42,275 nt of DNA from Acanthaster planci (taxonomy: Eukaryota; Echinodermata; Asteroidea; Valvatida; Acanthasteridae). Position numbers and translations under genes: made by a program. The notes under the pieces were generated by a model that was not told the DNA's origin, did not search any database, and saw nothing but the letters and a program-made list of their open reading frames with translations. Position 1 is the stretch's first letter. Each line of letters opens with the position of its first letter. The stretch covers positions 132,804 to 175,078 of the forward strand of contig NW_019091581.1 of assembly GCF_001949145.1 (NCBI RefSeq), in the 5' to 3' direction. Shown piece by piece: positions 33,171-42,275 of this stretch.

Positions 33171-35381
33171 AGAACCGGCGAGAAAAGAACGAAAGCCTTA
33201 ATCGCAATTATAGCAGAATAATCCATAGAAAATCCTTGGAAATTCTTCCTATGAGAGGAAATAGACCGTATTGATTGCAAAAATCATAAGATTAACATTA
33301 ACTTCTTGCTGTAGGGTCAACACAGTGGCACCTGTACTCAGATCTTAAAAAAAAGCCTTGCAGCCTAACAAATGCCGTGATCGTATGCATCCTCTAGTGG
33401 AGGAAAGATGTTTGCATTCAAGCGCGCACCCGGGATTGTAAAGAGATTTGTTTTTAACCATTCAGGCCTTCGTTTCCAACAGAATGCCTTGAAAACAACA
33501 TTAAACAACTGAATTCTAAAGTTCCAACTGGTATGTACATGTAGATGTTTTCACCCTAGTGAGGACACTGATACACAAAAAGAGAGTGCATACGAAACCT
33601 TCGTGTAAATTGACTAAATGCAATTAGAGAACAACGCTGAAGCCTGGAGAATAAGAAAATTAGGACCCTCAAGCACGTCCGTCAGATGCTGATAGCAAGT
33701 CAGTTGTTTTATTGAAGCTTGCGCTAGAAAAAATTCTAAAAGTGGCGAGAAATACAGCTCCACCAAATCTCATTTTCAATATAGTGTTTGTAAGAATGCA
33801 ACTTCAAAACGTCACTCAAAATGAGTTTCTCATTCCATCTCGGCTGCTGATCTTCACAGTTTATTTACATCTGGCAAAGGAAATCCAATATCTAAAGCTT
33901 GTTTCAGAGCCACAAAGGAAAACACGTACTCGATTTTCAGTTACCTCTGACTTGATGTAAATTCAGACCTCACTTTAAGTTTTGTTTTCACAAGGGTACA
34001 GGCTATAGGCTTACAAGTGCCACTTAATTGTCAGACTTTAAAAAAGGATTTAAATTGTTTCAAATTTGCGGTTCCTTTAATGCTGTAGGTAAGTGGTAAC
34101 GTGATTAGATAACTCAGGTCAGAATAGAGGTAATCAGTACAGGTCACTTAAAACGATACTCCGGTAGTCCCTGCAATTTATTCGATTCTTTGGTTACTTT
34201 CGCCGCGCCATAAGGGCTTCTCAGGTAGTAAGTACAAAGGTTTGGGTATAGCTACTCAGGTAGTTCTGGTCGCCTCATTGACATGTTAAGTCGTAAGCAC
34301 TATCGAGCGGACATCTTAATTTACGGGAATAAACAAAACCTTCTGAGTATGGATTCCTTAATTTCCAAACTATACAGGAAAAAACAAGGTACATCAACAA
34401 TCAGTGTATGTAACCAGCCTTACTTATAACTTGTAAAACTCAAAGTTTTATTTATAATATAAATATATAGAATTCTGTAACTCTGACATGTTCAAATTTC
34501 ACACAAATGGAACATTTTACACTGTTATTCAGTTGAAATAAAGCAGAAATAAGGTAGTTAACCTGTGAGCTTCTTCAAGTCTGGATGTTTTTTCTTGGTT
34601 GAGTTCTGCTCCCTTTCAAGCCTGAATTGATGGTAACCGTTACGTAGTTTCTTAGCTCCGGATGGCTTAGGTAGAGCAAGGTGGCTGTCAAACTATCCTT
34701 TGTGTCCAACTCAATTAACAAAACTGGCCTTTGGTTTTGTCTAAATTTGAGACATCGGGAGCTTATCAAACTTAAATCTCACTCGTCGGAACCATGCGGA
34801 TTTCTCCCGGCAATATAATTGTTCTCTGGTATTATTTTTACCCTTACCATCCCACAGAAAGAAAACAAAAGAAACAGACTCATTAATAGAATTTATTAAT
34901 AGAAACATATGGAATCAGCAGTGCACTAAGGGAATTATTATCTGGGGTGACAAGTTCTTTCCGAGGAAGGGAAAGAAGGCCTACCTATGAACAGGCTCCT
35001 AACTCCAACCATACTTTATACAATATAGTTCCCAATTCTCGAAAGGACCTGTAATTAAGTGAATAAAAGGCCCGGTGTGATTCCAAATAAAGGGAGTATA
35101 CCATACAGGAGAAAAGATAGTGAAGAACCAAATGTACGAAAGACTGTTTTACTTTGAGGAGTAGGGGCATTCCATTAAAATCGAAGGGGTTGAAACAACC
35201 ATAAACAAATGAAAAGGATTTTGTCTGATGGTTTTTCTCAAAACTAGCTGACCAAAACATAAGAACAAATCGTCAAAATTTTTGCTAGTTGTATTAATGC
35301 AAGAAGCTTAAAACAAAGTTTGAAACAAAACACGACGAGAGTGAGTGAATAATATCTAAAATCTGATTGCATTTATCTGAA
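33171..35381. other. Intergenic DNA between the EPDR copies
   Basis: No gene or element with clear ends is recognised. Homology with the copy A upstream region begins only near 35382, which marks the approximate left edge of the second duplicated unit. Confidence 0.4.
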
Positions 35382-35470
35382 GTGCTGTTATATTTGACGG
35401 GTCTTGTAATTATCACGTGCCCAGGTGTATTCGTACACGCACGAACTTTGCCCTTGGCCTTCCGGGCACT
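35382..35470 (+). promoter_or_regulatory. EPDR copy B distal promoter block
   Basis: It aligns with 27060-27150 upstream of copy A (GGGTCTTGTAATTATCACG ... CTTTGCCCTTGGCCTTC). In copy A this block is directly next to the proximal block; here it is displaced by about 1.36 kb. Confidence 0.5.
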
Positions 35471-36199
35471 GATTTTCTTTAACGTACCACATATTCGCCA
35501 TAGGTGTAAATAAAACCGTCTGGTTGGGCCAAGTTTACATTAAGTCATACATGATTCATGAGAGAGTTTTGACCCAGAAGCTAGCCGCCAGCTGTACTTG
35601 CGTTTTACGCCCTCAGCTCATCGTACATGATGACAGTGTACTCAACACATCACACTATTTCACGGTGTTCAAGTTGAAAGCAAGTTGCAAGTTTATGCTT
35701 GAACTTTGAAGTACAGTACATGTATATTAAATTCTGTCTGCGTGACTATTGTACGCGTACATGACAGCCGACTGGGAAATCTAGCTCAGTGCCATAAATG
35801 ATTTCAATCATACAAAGAAGTTCAAACCATAGCTGCCAACAACAGCCCTGGGCTTACATGTACATGGCAATGTAAATGTACATGTACGTTGCATAAAGAA
35901 ATGAACATGATTCCCCCATGGAGTAAGGAACACAACAAGGGACTACACTGAGCAGGGCTCAGTTCTCTTTCCACAGAATTCTTTATTTCAAGTGGGCTAC
36001 GTGTGCTTAAAAATTGTTGGCCTTCGTAGCTAATGTTAAAGTGGTCAACCCACGTTTAAGATGAAGCTAAATTTAACCGTTATGTTGCAATCGTAGGAAT
36101 CTCATTGGTTTAACATGAGGGGGTATGAGTGTGATCATTCAAGCAACTTGAAGACTTTATTCAAAACACAGCTCAAAATTCCACAACTACGACGACAAT

Positions 36200-36513
36200 C
36201 AGGGGCGGATCCAGGATTTTCCCAAAGGGGGGAGGGGGGAATCTCGGATTTTCCAAAGGGGGTGGGGTGTGAACGGAAACAGCAATGATAGAAGGCCCGC
36301 GTGAGCGAGTAGCGCGAAGCGCAGCCCTTACGGCATCTGATCAGTGTCATTTTTGGATTCTAGGCCGCTCTGGGGTGCAATTTCAGGCAGTTTGACTCCT
36401 CTTTTTTCTTCTCCATCCCTCTTCTTCTGTTTGAAATTAATTGATTCATTTATTCATTCACTTTTGGGTTAAAAGGTTAGCGTGTGCCCCTACGCCCCCT
36501 AGATCCGCCCCTG
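36200..36513. mobile_element. hAT-like MITE with CAGGGGCGGATC ends
   Basis: The left end CAGGGGCGGATCCAGG and right end CCCTAGATCCGCCCCTG are inverse. ACAAT flanks both sides (36195-36199, 36514-36518). The terminus is of the widespread CAGGGGCGGATC type. It lies about 440 bp upstream of the copy B start codon. Confidence 0.85.
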
Positions 36514-36631
36514 ACAATGGGTCTAAATGCCAGCTTGGGCACCGAGGACTTCATCGCAGCGGCTACATGCACGACGTTCACGAACTAAAAAAGCCGACTA
36601 ACTTCAAGTACTCGCTGATATTGTACGCGGT

Positions 36632-36680
36632 TGTACATGTACACATGTGCATGTACATGTACAGTACATGTACATGTACA
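36632..36680. repeat. TGTACA/ACATGT microsatellite
   Basis: Overlapping units of ACATGT and TGTACA form a self-complementary tract. Shorter tracts of the same type occur near 35860-35885, 37330-37350 and elsewhere in the window. Confidence 0.8.
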
Positions 36681-36823
36681 CAGCAAGCGAAATTGAGGTG
36701 CCGATTTTATTATATCTTTTGACCTCTGAACCTCATGCATGACCATTTGTGCGCAACACAATGGAACCATAGTTAATATGTGGTACGGGGAAAAATCGCT
36801 TCGGGGTTGGAAGTATACGATCT

Positions 36824-36954
36824 TTGGAAGCAAATCGAAGTCGCACTCTCACGTCACAGGCACGCAGTCATTAGTTTAGAATAAGCCCATTTGGGTCGGC
36901 AATTGCTTCTAACAAGCATAAGATTGACTTCAGTTAGACTGAAAGTTCGTGAAG
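36824..36954 (+). promoter_or_regulatory. EPDR copy B proximal promoter / 5' UTR block
   Basis: It aligns with 27151-27275 of copy A (TTGGAAGCAAATCGAAGTC ... ACAAGCATAAGATTGA ... GTTCGTGAAG). It probably includes the 5' UTR. Confidence 0.5.
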
Positions 36955-37063
36955 ATGAATCCCTGTTCCGTTGTGCGTCTAGTTGCACTGCTGGCAGCTA
37001 CCGTCTTGGTTGCTGACGCCGATAACTACTGCTGCACGGCACCGCAATTCGTAATCCGCGCAG
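36955..37063 (+). CDS. EPDR-B exon 1
   Basis: Signal peptide MNPCSVVRLVALLAATVL and DNYCCTAPQFVIRA, donor GCAG|GTAAAA. A 171-codon minus-strand open frame that overlaps it is antisense noise. Confidence 0.93.
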
Positions 37064-40000
37064 GTAAAATTTGTTCCAAAAGACCCAGTTAGGTTTTTGC
37101 AGTTTGTGCCTTTTCTCCCAAGTTCAGAAACAACACTGGAAACTGAGGCCGCGTGCGATTTATGTGGCTGTGGGTTGAACTTATACACGACTCTGTGGGA
37201 ACTGTCTGTGGCCACAATCGTAGAGTCGTGTGTAATTTCGGGCCGCGGCTTTTCATGCCGCAGTTCCACCCTTGACTTTTGTTGTAACAGTTTCAGACCA
37301 CTACGTGTATACGCGTGATGAATACGCACGTGCATGTACGTGTACATGTACTTTGTGTGTACCTTATGCGCATATTTTTCAGGGGGAAAAATGAGATCAT
37401 TTTTCTTTCGTTGGCCCCCCATTTGCACTGTTATGTAAAGTCGTTCCTGCTTAATAATAAATCTTGTTAATACCTGTGCTGCAACATCACGCAAATTTCA
37501 GGAAAGCGAAAGGCTTCGTCGGTGCATTCAATAAGGAATCCATTAAGGTTAGGAGTCAAGGTGCAGGTCTAAATAATTTTGGCCAAGTTTTCATTCCCTA
37601 CCCCATAGGCCTACTAAGTCCCCTCTTTCCGAGTAATTGAGTAATGATCTAGCATCATTCTGCACCCCGCTGGTCTCCACAAATTATCATGCTGATCTGC
37701 TGTGTACATATTACTGCATGATCGATGTTTTTCAGTCGAAGTGAGTAGTAAAGATCAGTGGGAAATTTTGTGGAAATAATTGTGCATGCCGCCACGGTCC
37801 GAGGGTTCTTTGCCGAAAGGAGCCTAAGTTTGGATTGGGAAGAATTGCTTAGGGGGCAAATGATGTCACTGACAAAAATAGCACACACCCCCCAAAAAAG
37901 ATCACGAAAGAGTTGTTTTGGATTGATTGATGTGTTTGTTTGCCACTGGATTTCAGCAATGACCATTTTGCAGTGGCGTAAATTATGCCGGACCTTGAGG
38001 GATGAGGGAATTGAGGGGACTTGCTCACTGCAAAAACCGGGTGTTACATTAAACCTGCGTTTTATCAGAGGACCACACCAACATCTTTCAGTGGTGTTTT
38101 TCTGGTGCTATCTCAACACTTTTTGTGTCACTTTAACACCTTCCAATGCATTTTGACACTTTTAGGTGTGTAAAGTAACACCAGTAGTGTTAAAGTAACA
38201 CCTTATAGTGCTGTCATCTGATTTCACTAAAAGTGTTGTTTTTAACACCACAGCTTTTGAAGTGTTCGGCCATGGAAATTTGAGGGAGGGGTGGCTGACA
38301 CCATGTTACACTATAGGGACGGTGTTCATGATACAGATGTACTGGTTTCACATTCCTACAGAAACTTACTCCAGAAAGGTCAATTCATGGCTTTCGACTG
38401 CTCTCCCCCGTTTGAGTGCTATTGAATGCAGTTTGGTTGTTGGGAAGTCTGTAAGGTTCTACACAATCTGCCTTATTTTTTTTCTCAGAACAAAAATGGG
38501 GGATTGATTCAATAGCCCCTCCCAGTTTAAAAAGTGGAGGATATACCGTGAACCCTGCGATTCATGTCCGTACCATTTTGTGCGTTTTATACTCAGATCA
38601 GCTCCAAGGTATAAAGTTGCCCTCCGGCCAGGGACTAGCCCAGCTTAACCTTGTTGACATAGCCTTTGACTTCACAAATGAAAGGCTAGGGGAAGAAATC
38701 GATTCATACAGTTTGGGAAGACTCACAAAGATAAAAGTCATCATAGATAAAAAGAAGGTAAGGTTGATGATTTCCATACGGGCGATTCACAAAAGTGCGC
38801 CTCCAAGAGTTTTTCGACAGGTTACTGTTACTCGCGTATTGGTCGAGTTCGGGCGGCCTGTTCTTGAACGAGTTTCGTGTTCTCGCGCTCGAACAGCGGG
38901 AACATGACCCAAAAACACTGTTCTCGGAACAGGTTCACACGCCTCCTCGTCAGGGTTTTACACGAACACACGGAAAAACTCGTGAGATTTGATTTTTAAA
39001 AAGCTGCAAAACCTATCGAGATGGCTTAAAAAGCTGGAAACAAGGGAAACTTTCTAAAATTAACAATAATTTTCCATGACAGAAATTATTTTTAATTGAA
39101 AAGAAGTTAGCCCAATTATCCAAAAATTAACTTTCAAAGAATGCACAGGGACAACGATATGTTGCTTGCAGCTACAAATAACTAGTACCGATAACCGGTT
39201 GTACGTTCCCGACGTTCGAGCGACGTTCGAGCCGAACAACAAATCGAGCTGTTTGTGAAAACACGAGAACAACCCGCCCGAACTCAGCCATTAAATGTGA
39301 TTGGCCAACGCGTAGCAAACTCTTGGAGGCGCACTATTGTGAATCGCCCATATTTATTAATTCTTTCCTATCGATTACCAGTCAACCACCAATGTTACAA
39401 CAATAGTGGATGCTAATGAGTGCAGTGGTAATTTTACTACATGTAAATGACAAAACGGAACATCTAATCCATCACAAAGTGGAAATATTCCACCTGTTTA
39501 ACAAATATGGAACACTTGCATATAGATACGCAAATGAATCCTTTGTGTACAAGTCCCCATTTTCCTCTGTGAGTCTGACATTAAATCGCCAGACAAAGTT
39601 GTTACTTTCAAATAAATTCATGCTTTTCAGTAGATGATATTGGATATTGGAATGTCGTGTAAATTTGCTCTTATCGTTTGATAGAATTAATTCTTAGTCA
39701 CACATCAACATTGTGACAAGTTTTGAAATTTCTTCCTCAGTAAAAAAGGAGAAACGCTCACTTTTGTGATGACCTTTTAGGCGTCAGCCATATTGGCCAA
39801 AGAGCTGCGCTCACAGCATTTAACCGGGCTTTGCGCTTCGTGCAGTTGTGCTTGACCGACAAGAGCTCCTACATGGCCCTGTTTTGCAGTGCCCCAGCCA
39901 CGCCCGATTCTTGTCACGTTGTCTGCATTTCATCGAGCAGTGGGCGAAGAGTTGTTTAGCGTGTTACATGGTGTCATTTTTTACGAAAACGTCACGAATA

Positions 40001-42063
40001 ATTTCTTGAGGTTGCCCGTGGAAGATTCGATCCCAAAGACAATCATGCATGGTTCTATGATACTAGGCACTGGAGGCCCGTTGTGATGGAACTGTATATG
40101 GCGTAAACGTTAAGAATTCACTAGTCAGATGACCTGGATTGTTTTTCAAGTGTTGAAGGGAACACTTCTGCAAATGAAAAGATCAAACCGTAGAAGTTAG
40201 AATCACATGACTTCACGCTTTATAATTTACATTTTGTACGTATTTTGTATTTCAGAATGTCATGTACACCATCATTGGGCAAAATTGCACCAAGACTGAA
40301 GCCCGTGGGGAGTTTATGCAATGCATTCCAAGTGAGGAAAAAATCCGTCTTTGTTTCAGGGTTTTCAATAAATTTGAATAAAGCTAGACTTCTGCTTCAT
40401 TATTTGTCAGGACTTTTGTTATTAGGAAATCTGTTACATTTGAAGCGTAACTTACGAAGAATAGTCGTATTTATAATATCACTCATGTATGTCTGGTCCG
40501 TTGGTTTGGTTAGTCTTTTTCTAAGCCGGGACTGTACCCAGTAGACTTTTAGTCGTCTTTTTATACACAGATCCACGGTGTCTGAAATGAGACTATAAGC
40601 TGAAATTTGTTTCCCTAGTGAAAGCAAACCATACTTCAAAATAAGCTGGAAGCGCTCTTAATTCGGAAGAGAAAAGAATTTTGTCAATTAAAATCCCGTT
40701 CTAGTCCCGTGGAAATTCATTCCCTCCCGACTCCAACTTTAACTCAGACCAGACGAATTCGATTCACACGAGTTTCATTTGGAAGAGGGACTTTTTCGAA
40801 CCACCTCGATCGAAATGTACAGTCATTTTCACAAGACGTCAGGTCCGTAGTTTCCTCCTTTGGAATGAGCTAGTTCGGTATGTCAAACAGCAAGGTCATT
40901 CGGGAACAAAGCTCGCGCATGAGTCTGCGCTGATAGGGCAGACCTCGCACGTGTGTCCAATGACCTCGGACAGGCTTCAGTTGGGCATGTGCTGTTAGAA
41001 TACCGGACATGCTCATTAAGGAGACGTTTTGGCCACTCCACCATGACCTTTCATCTCCAAACAAATATAATTTACAAATGATCTGTACATATTCATGGTT
41101 TCTGCCATTGCTGGCGTATGCAGAGACCGCTCACTTCGATGGTAGTTCATATCTTGGGGACAACGAACTGACCCTAGACACCTTCTCTTTCCCCGTCGAT
41201 GAGCCCAAGGTCGTCAGTGGAAATGTTAGCATGTCCGTCACTCACGGAAACTGCATCTTCGCTGGTACCTTGCTGGTGGGTGAGGCTACACAAACCGAAC
41301 CACGTAAGTCCTAGCCAACACTGCTGTAGCGGCGTTATCCCTTCTGTCTAGTCCTGAGTTCCTAGACCAAAAGATACTTACTTTTTTAAAACATATAGTT
41401 CCGGCAGCCACCATGGTCACATGATTAAAAGGGGGCGGAATTTCCCGAAACTGGTCGAAGTTTGCTGAATCTATTAATCTTCGGGTCGAACTACCTCATC
41501 AATATTCGCATAGTTGGGCCACGGATAAACTGCTTCCCTTTGCAGAGGTCCTCACGTCCATTAAAGCTTTAAAACAATTCCTCATTATTTGCTGCTGTTG
41601 TTGGCCATGTCGACAACCACTTCGATAACAACTTACTTACGCTGTCTTTTTTAATATTCAGAATGTGCGCTGCGTTCGTATGCACACTGATCTAAATAAC
41701 GAAGGGATTCCTACATATGACGTCATGCTTTATTCGAGAAGACGATAGCTAAAACGCTGACACAAATTTACGCCACTGAAATGAATCAACACTACATCAA
41801 ATTAATTGAAGAAAAATGAGTTCTTTCACAGAGACGTTCAAAGAGCTTTACATTCTCCCGTTGGCGTGTCCCTCGAGGAAGTGCCTCATTTCTCATTCTT
41901 TATTCGTATTGTTGTGCTCCAACAAAATTATGGGAAAATGTTACGGTTTTGTTGATCGACAGCAATACCGCTCGTCAGTTCCACGTCTTTTGTCAACTTC
42001 AAGAGAGGCATCGCCGATCCTTCGAGGTGGTTTGACGTACCGTCTTTCTGTCAACAGGTATAA
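36955..42063 (+). CDS. Ependymin-related secreted protein, copy B (five exons)
   Basis: The spliced frame 36955-37063, 38597-38757, 40256-40331, 41124-41303 and 41963-42063 gives 208 residues. Every exon has exactly the same length and phase as in copy A. Signal peptide, CCTAPQ motif, the cysteines at 101, 113, 159 and 205 and the GIADPSRWFDVPSFC ending are all kept, so it looks functional. By hand alignment 18 of 208 residues differ: 1 in exon 1, 9 in exon 2, 1 in exon 3, 7 in exon 4, none in exon 5. The second sequon is N-V-S instead of N-V-T. The gene is longer than copy A because of insertions in introns 1 and 2. Its 3' UTR runs off the window. Confidence 0.92.
37971..38572. mobile_element. 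About 0.6-kb insertion in EPDR-B intron 1
   Basis: Copy A reads uninterrupted through AATGACCATTTTGTG, while copy B has ACCATTTTG at 37962-37970, then this segment, then ACCATTTTG again at 38572-38580. The segment begins CAGTGGCGTAAATTATG, a hAT-like terminus, but the right end has no matching inverse. Inside are repeated GTGTTAAAGTAACACC units (about 38070-38280). It is probably a hAT-type or composite insertion with a target duplication. Confidence 0.75.
38597..38757 (+). CDS. EPDR-B exon 2
   Basis: 161 nt, acceptor TATACTCAG and donor AAG|GTAAGG. It encodes DQLQGIKLPSGQGLAQ, DFTNERLGEEIDSYS and KIKVIIDKKK. Substitutions versus copy A are mostly conservative hydrophobic swaps. Confidence 0.93.
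38779..39350. mobile_element. Inverted-repeat element in EPDR-B intron 2 (family 1)
   Basis: 572 bp starting CGGGCGATTCACAAAAGTGC and ending GCACTATTGTGAATCGCCCA, flanked by TA (38777-38778, 39351-39352). The arms continue through CCTCCAAGAGTTT and GAGTTCGGGCGG / CCGCCCGAACTC. Same termini as 3061-3228. Absent from the matching intron of copy A, so it inserted after the duplication. Confidence 0.88.
40256..40331 (+). CDS. EPDR-B exon 3
   Basis: 76 nt, acceptor TGTATTTCAG and donor CCAA|GTGAGG. Three base differences from copy A and one residue change (EFMQCIP). Confidence 0.92.
41124..41303 (+). CDS. EPDR-B exon 4
   Basis: 180 nt, acceptor GTATGCAG and donor CCAC|GTAAGT. It encodes AHFDGSSYLGDNELTLDTF, SGNVSMSVTHGNCIFAG and VGEATQTEP. 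Confidence 0.93.
41963..42063 (+). CDS. EPDR-B exon 5: C-terminus
   Basis: 101 nt after acceptor GATCGACAG, TAA at 42061-42063. Six base differences from copy A, all synonymous. The 109-codon open frame at 41816-42145 in a different register is not the coding frame. Confidence 0.92.
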
Positions 42064-42275
42064 AGACGTTTTTCAGTCCGTAACAAACTCAGCCTCGATC
42101 GACCATTTCAACAATTCTACGTGTAACACTGCATGGGGCGAGTAAACCGACCCGGCTCTATCACCCAAAACCAGATCAACTACACCATAGTGTTTGCAAT
42201 ATGATTGTTAGGGTAAAATTAATATTGATGCCTAATCCCATGGAATTCCATATCTGCCGTCGCCCGTCGTCCGTC
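42064..42275 (+). other. EPDR-B 3' UTR (incomplete)
   Basis: It aligns with the copy A 3' UTR (GTATAAAGACG..., CTCGATCGA.CATTT.AACAATTCT). The copy A polyadenylation signal is not reached before the window ends. Confidence 0.6.

Larger units (their letters stand above)
35471..36823. other. Insertion-derived DNA splitting the copy B promoter
   Basis: This sequence has no counterpart in copy A, where the flanking blocks are contiguous. It holds the hAT-like element at 36200-36513 and a TGTACA microsatellite. Whether the whole 1.35 kb arrived in one event is unclear. Confidence 0.5.
39351..41962 (+). other. Remaining EPDR-B intron sequence
   Basis: The rest of intron 2 (to 40255), intron 3 (40332-41123) and intron 4 (41304-41962). 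Blocks align with copy A introns. No further elements are recognised. Confidence 0.65.

Noticed and set aside
36979-37494. 171-codon minus-strand open frame, the longest in the window
   Set aside because: It is antisense to EPDR-B exon 1 and extends through intron and microsatellite sequence. Not conserved opposite copy A.
37758-38156. 132-codon open frame in EPDR-B intron 1
   Set aside because: It crosses the left boundary of the 0.6-kb insertion, so it cannot be an ancestral gene.
41816-42145. 109-codon plus-strand open frame overlapping EPDR-B exon 5 (and its 88-codon counterpart at 30959-31225)
   Set aside because: The two frames agree only in part and break by a one-base indel between copies. 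The register set by exon 4 through the CGACAG acceptor gives the family C-terminal motif in both copies.
1-42275. CRISPR arrays, prokaryotic operons or phage genes
   Set aside because: No regularly spaced direct repeats with unique spacers and no dense bacterial-type genes; spliced animal genes are present instead.

Overview
The window is animal nuclear DNA with spliced genes, AT-rich non-coding sequence and many short transposon remnants. It most likely comes from an invertebrate deuterostome, possibly an echinoderm such as a sea star. That guess rests on spliced genes with GT/AG introns, a DGCR2-type lectin receptor, an ependymin-related gene pair of the expanded secreted type known in sea stars, many TGTACA microsatellites and tRNA-derived SINEs. 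The species is an inference. I see no bacterial-type operon, CRISPR array or true tRNA/rRNA gene.

Layout. (1) 871-979 (+) is the last coding exon of inositol oxygenase (MIOX); the rest of that gene lies to the left of the window. (2) 980-12359 is non-coding, between two genes that converge, and holds SINEs, several inverted-repeat elements and probably both 3' UTRs. (3) 12360-23104 (-) is an eight-exon gene whose splice phases all fit. It encodes a 472-residue type I membrane protein with signal peptide, C-type lectin domain, von Willebrand C domain, one transmembrane helix, and a tail with two PPPY motifs and a C-terminal PDZ ligand. This is the architecture of DGCR2/IDD without the LDL-receptor class A module. 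(4) 23105-27275 is the region between the divergently oriented DGCR2-like and first ependymin genes. (5) 27276-31155 and 36955-42063 (+) are two complete five-exon ependymin-related (EPDR) genes in direct tandem, each encoding 208 residues. All exon lengths and phases are identical, and by hand alignment 18 residues differ. (6) Between them, 31156-36954 is intergenic and contains an unidentified coding-like terminal exon (33018-33170) and several mobile elements.

The second EPDR copy has been invaded since the duplication. About 1.36 kb separates its two promoter blocks, a roughly 0.6 kb insertion with a 9-bp target duplication lies in intron 1, and a 572-bp inverted-repeat element lies in intron 2. 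None of these is in the first copy. Because ependymin-related proteins are secreted, and in crown-of-thorns starfish the family is expanded and released into the water, this pair is the most interesting biology in the window. The mobile elements form recognisable families: hAT-type with 8-bp target duplications, TA-flanked inverted-repeat elements, and tRNA-derived SINEs. Exon coordinates were derived by hand from splice signals, frame phase and family motifs.
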